Shown: positions 63,553 through 64,000 of the stretch, piece by piece
Numbering within the stretch: position 1 is the stretch's first letter
How the letters are laid out: every line of letters begins with the position of its first letter
Assembly (NCBI GenBank): GCA_964556225.1
Contig: CAZKVJ010000016.1
Coordinates: forward strand, 28,927-92,926
Reading direction: 5' to 3'
DNA length: 64,000 bases
From: CAZKVJ01 sp964556225
GTDB taxonomy: Bacteria; Actinomycetota; Acidimicrobiia; Acidimicrobiales; Ilumatobacteraceae
Made by a program: the position numbers and the translations under genes
The notes under the pieces: generated by a model
Told to the model about the DNA's origin: nothing
The model's input: only the letters and a program-made list of their open reading frames with translations
Database searches by the model: none

Positions 63553-63907
63553 GCACGGCCCGGGCCAGCGCCCGCCAGCCCACCAGGAACGTGCCCAGCA
63601 CGAGCGTGGCGACCACGATGAACGACGCCGCCGTCCCGCGGTCCCACGCCCAGTGGCGCAGCACCATCCCGAGCACCACCGTCACCGCCCAGACGGTCAC
63701 GCCGGTCCGCAACGCCATCGGCGCCCGCCACGCCCTGGCCACCACCCAGCCGGCGGCCAGCCCGATCAGGAACGGGGCGGCGACCCCGAAGATGGCGGAG
63801 AGCGTCGACCCCTCGTCGTGGCTGCGCCGTCCCAGCACCACGAACAGGACCACGGCGAGCACGTCGGTGAGCGCGGCGAACACGACCTGACGGCGGCAGG
63901 AATCCAC
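63536..63907 (-). CDS. DUF3054 membrane protein
   Basis: A 123-residue integral-membrane protein with four hydrophobic segments (about 9-26, 38-56, 68-87, 93-112): VVFAALTDVLAVVLFVVLGRRSH is the family's N-terminal signature, with Asp and Arg flanking helix 1. WVVARAWRAPMALRTGVTVW follows. It is a conserved actinobacterial protein of unknown function. It overlaps the ilvD 3' end on the opposite strand. Confidence 0.82.
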   Translation of the reverse strand: MDSCRRQVVFAALTDVLAVVLFVVLGRRSHDEGSTLSAIFGVAAPFLIGLAAGWVVARAWRAPMALRTGVTVWAVTVVLGMVLRHWAWDRGTAASFIVVATLVLGTFLVGWRALARAVLTRGS

Positions 63908-63930
63908 GCGGCGATCCTACGACCCCTCCG

Positions 63931-63951
63931 TTCTGGCACCACCAGGTAGCG
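63931..63951. repeat. degenerate relative of the 48181 palindrome arm
   Basis: TTCTGGCACCACCAGGTAGC and the following G match 16 of 21 bases of the palindrome arm at 48181, including TTCTGG at one end and GTAGCG at the other. Here it is intergenic, with CACCACC (63937-63943) and GGTGGTG (63961-63967) forming a separate short stem. Confidence 0.3.
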
Positions 63952-63957
63952 GTTGGC

Positions 63958-64000
63958 TCAGGTGGTGGACGCAACAAGCTCGGCGAATCGTTCGGCTGGA
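63958..64000 (-). CDS. truncated C-terminus of an unknown gene
   Basis: At the right edge a minus-strand frame reads PAERFAELVASTT and stops at the TGA (63960-63958). The composition is protein-like. Only about 13 codons are visible, so the family cannot be named and the gene continues beyond the window. Confidence 0.35.
   Translation of the reverse strand, partial: PAERFAELVASTT

Overview
The window is a very GC-rich chromosomal segment from a free-living actinobacterium, most likely an uncultured Acidimicrobiia-type lineage known from a metagenome assembly. The evidence is the dense gene packing, frequent GTG starts, many SDR, LLM flavin/F420 and acyl-CoA dehydrogenase genes, a DtxR regulator, a CCT tRNA-Arg, and a 100-N scaffold gap. 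The lineage is an inference from gene content and style; no rRNA is present. I see no prophage, transposase, CRISPR array or conjugation gene.

Layout. 0.2-3.4 kb (minus): cupin, SDR dehydrogenase and a YjhG-type sugar-acid dehydratase, together resembling a pentose-acid catabolic operon. 3.4-9.9 kb: an ERCC4 nuclease fused to an Lsr2-like DNA-binding tail, two LLM oxidoreductases, an OYE-type oxidoreductase, an SDR, a CoA-binding protein and a NUDIX protein. 10-12 kb: ArsR regulator translationally coupled to a SulP/STAS transporter. 12-22 kb: DUF3089 lipoprotein, Nei-type glycosylase, MacB-like ABC exporter, a giant cyclase-ATPase-TPR regulator with a coupled nucleotidyltransferase. 22-24 kb: 1-Cys peroxiredoxin, then an autoregulated-looking ArsR/SRPBCC pair. 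24-29 kb (minus): SDR, GH63 and GH13 glycosidases. 29.4-33.5 kb (minus): a two-gene operon of large membrane-anchored, Ig-like/Thr-Pro-rich extracellular proteins of unknown function.

33.6-36 kb is a decayed stretch (frameshifted membrane gene, carbamate kinase, tRNA-Arg, fused remnants of a TetR and a methyltransferase gene). 36-45 kb is acyl-CoA catabolism: an acyl-CoA dehydrogenase pair, a tandem-duplicated GntR-FCD regulator, a MaoC-like hydratase cut by a spurious scaffold gap, a site-2 protease, a Gfo/Idh/MocA oxidoreductase and a third acyl-CoA dehydrogenase. 45-50 kb: HdeD-like membrane protein, thioesterase, HSL-type esterase, PPOX-like and YbaK proteins, a perfect 23-bp-arm palindrome, and two secreted proteins. 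50-64 kb: HelD-like helicase, lipoprotein, DtxR, second SulP transporter, Lhr helicase, Eis-like acetyltransferase, VOC protein, IlvD, DUF3054 protein and the tail of a gene running off the right edge.

A recurring regulatory theme is leaderless transcription: a TANNNT or CAGANT -10 box lies 6 to 8 bases before the start codon of about eighteen genes, with no Shine-Dalgarno. I used this to choose starts. The clearest promoter is at 22758-22787, where a consensus -35, a dyad operator in the spacer and a -10 box stand directly before an ArsR gene. No stretch over 300 bases is completely empty; the longest poorly coding stretch is about 35.64-35.95 kb.
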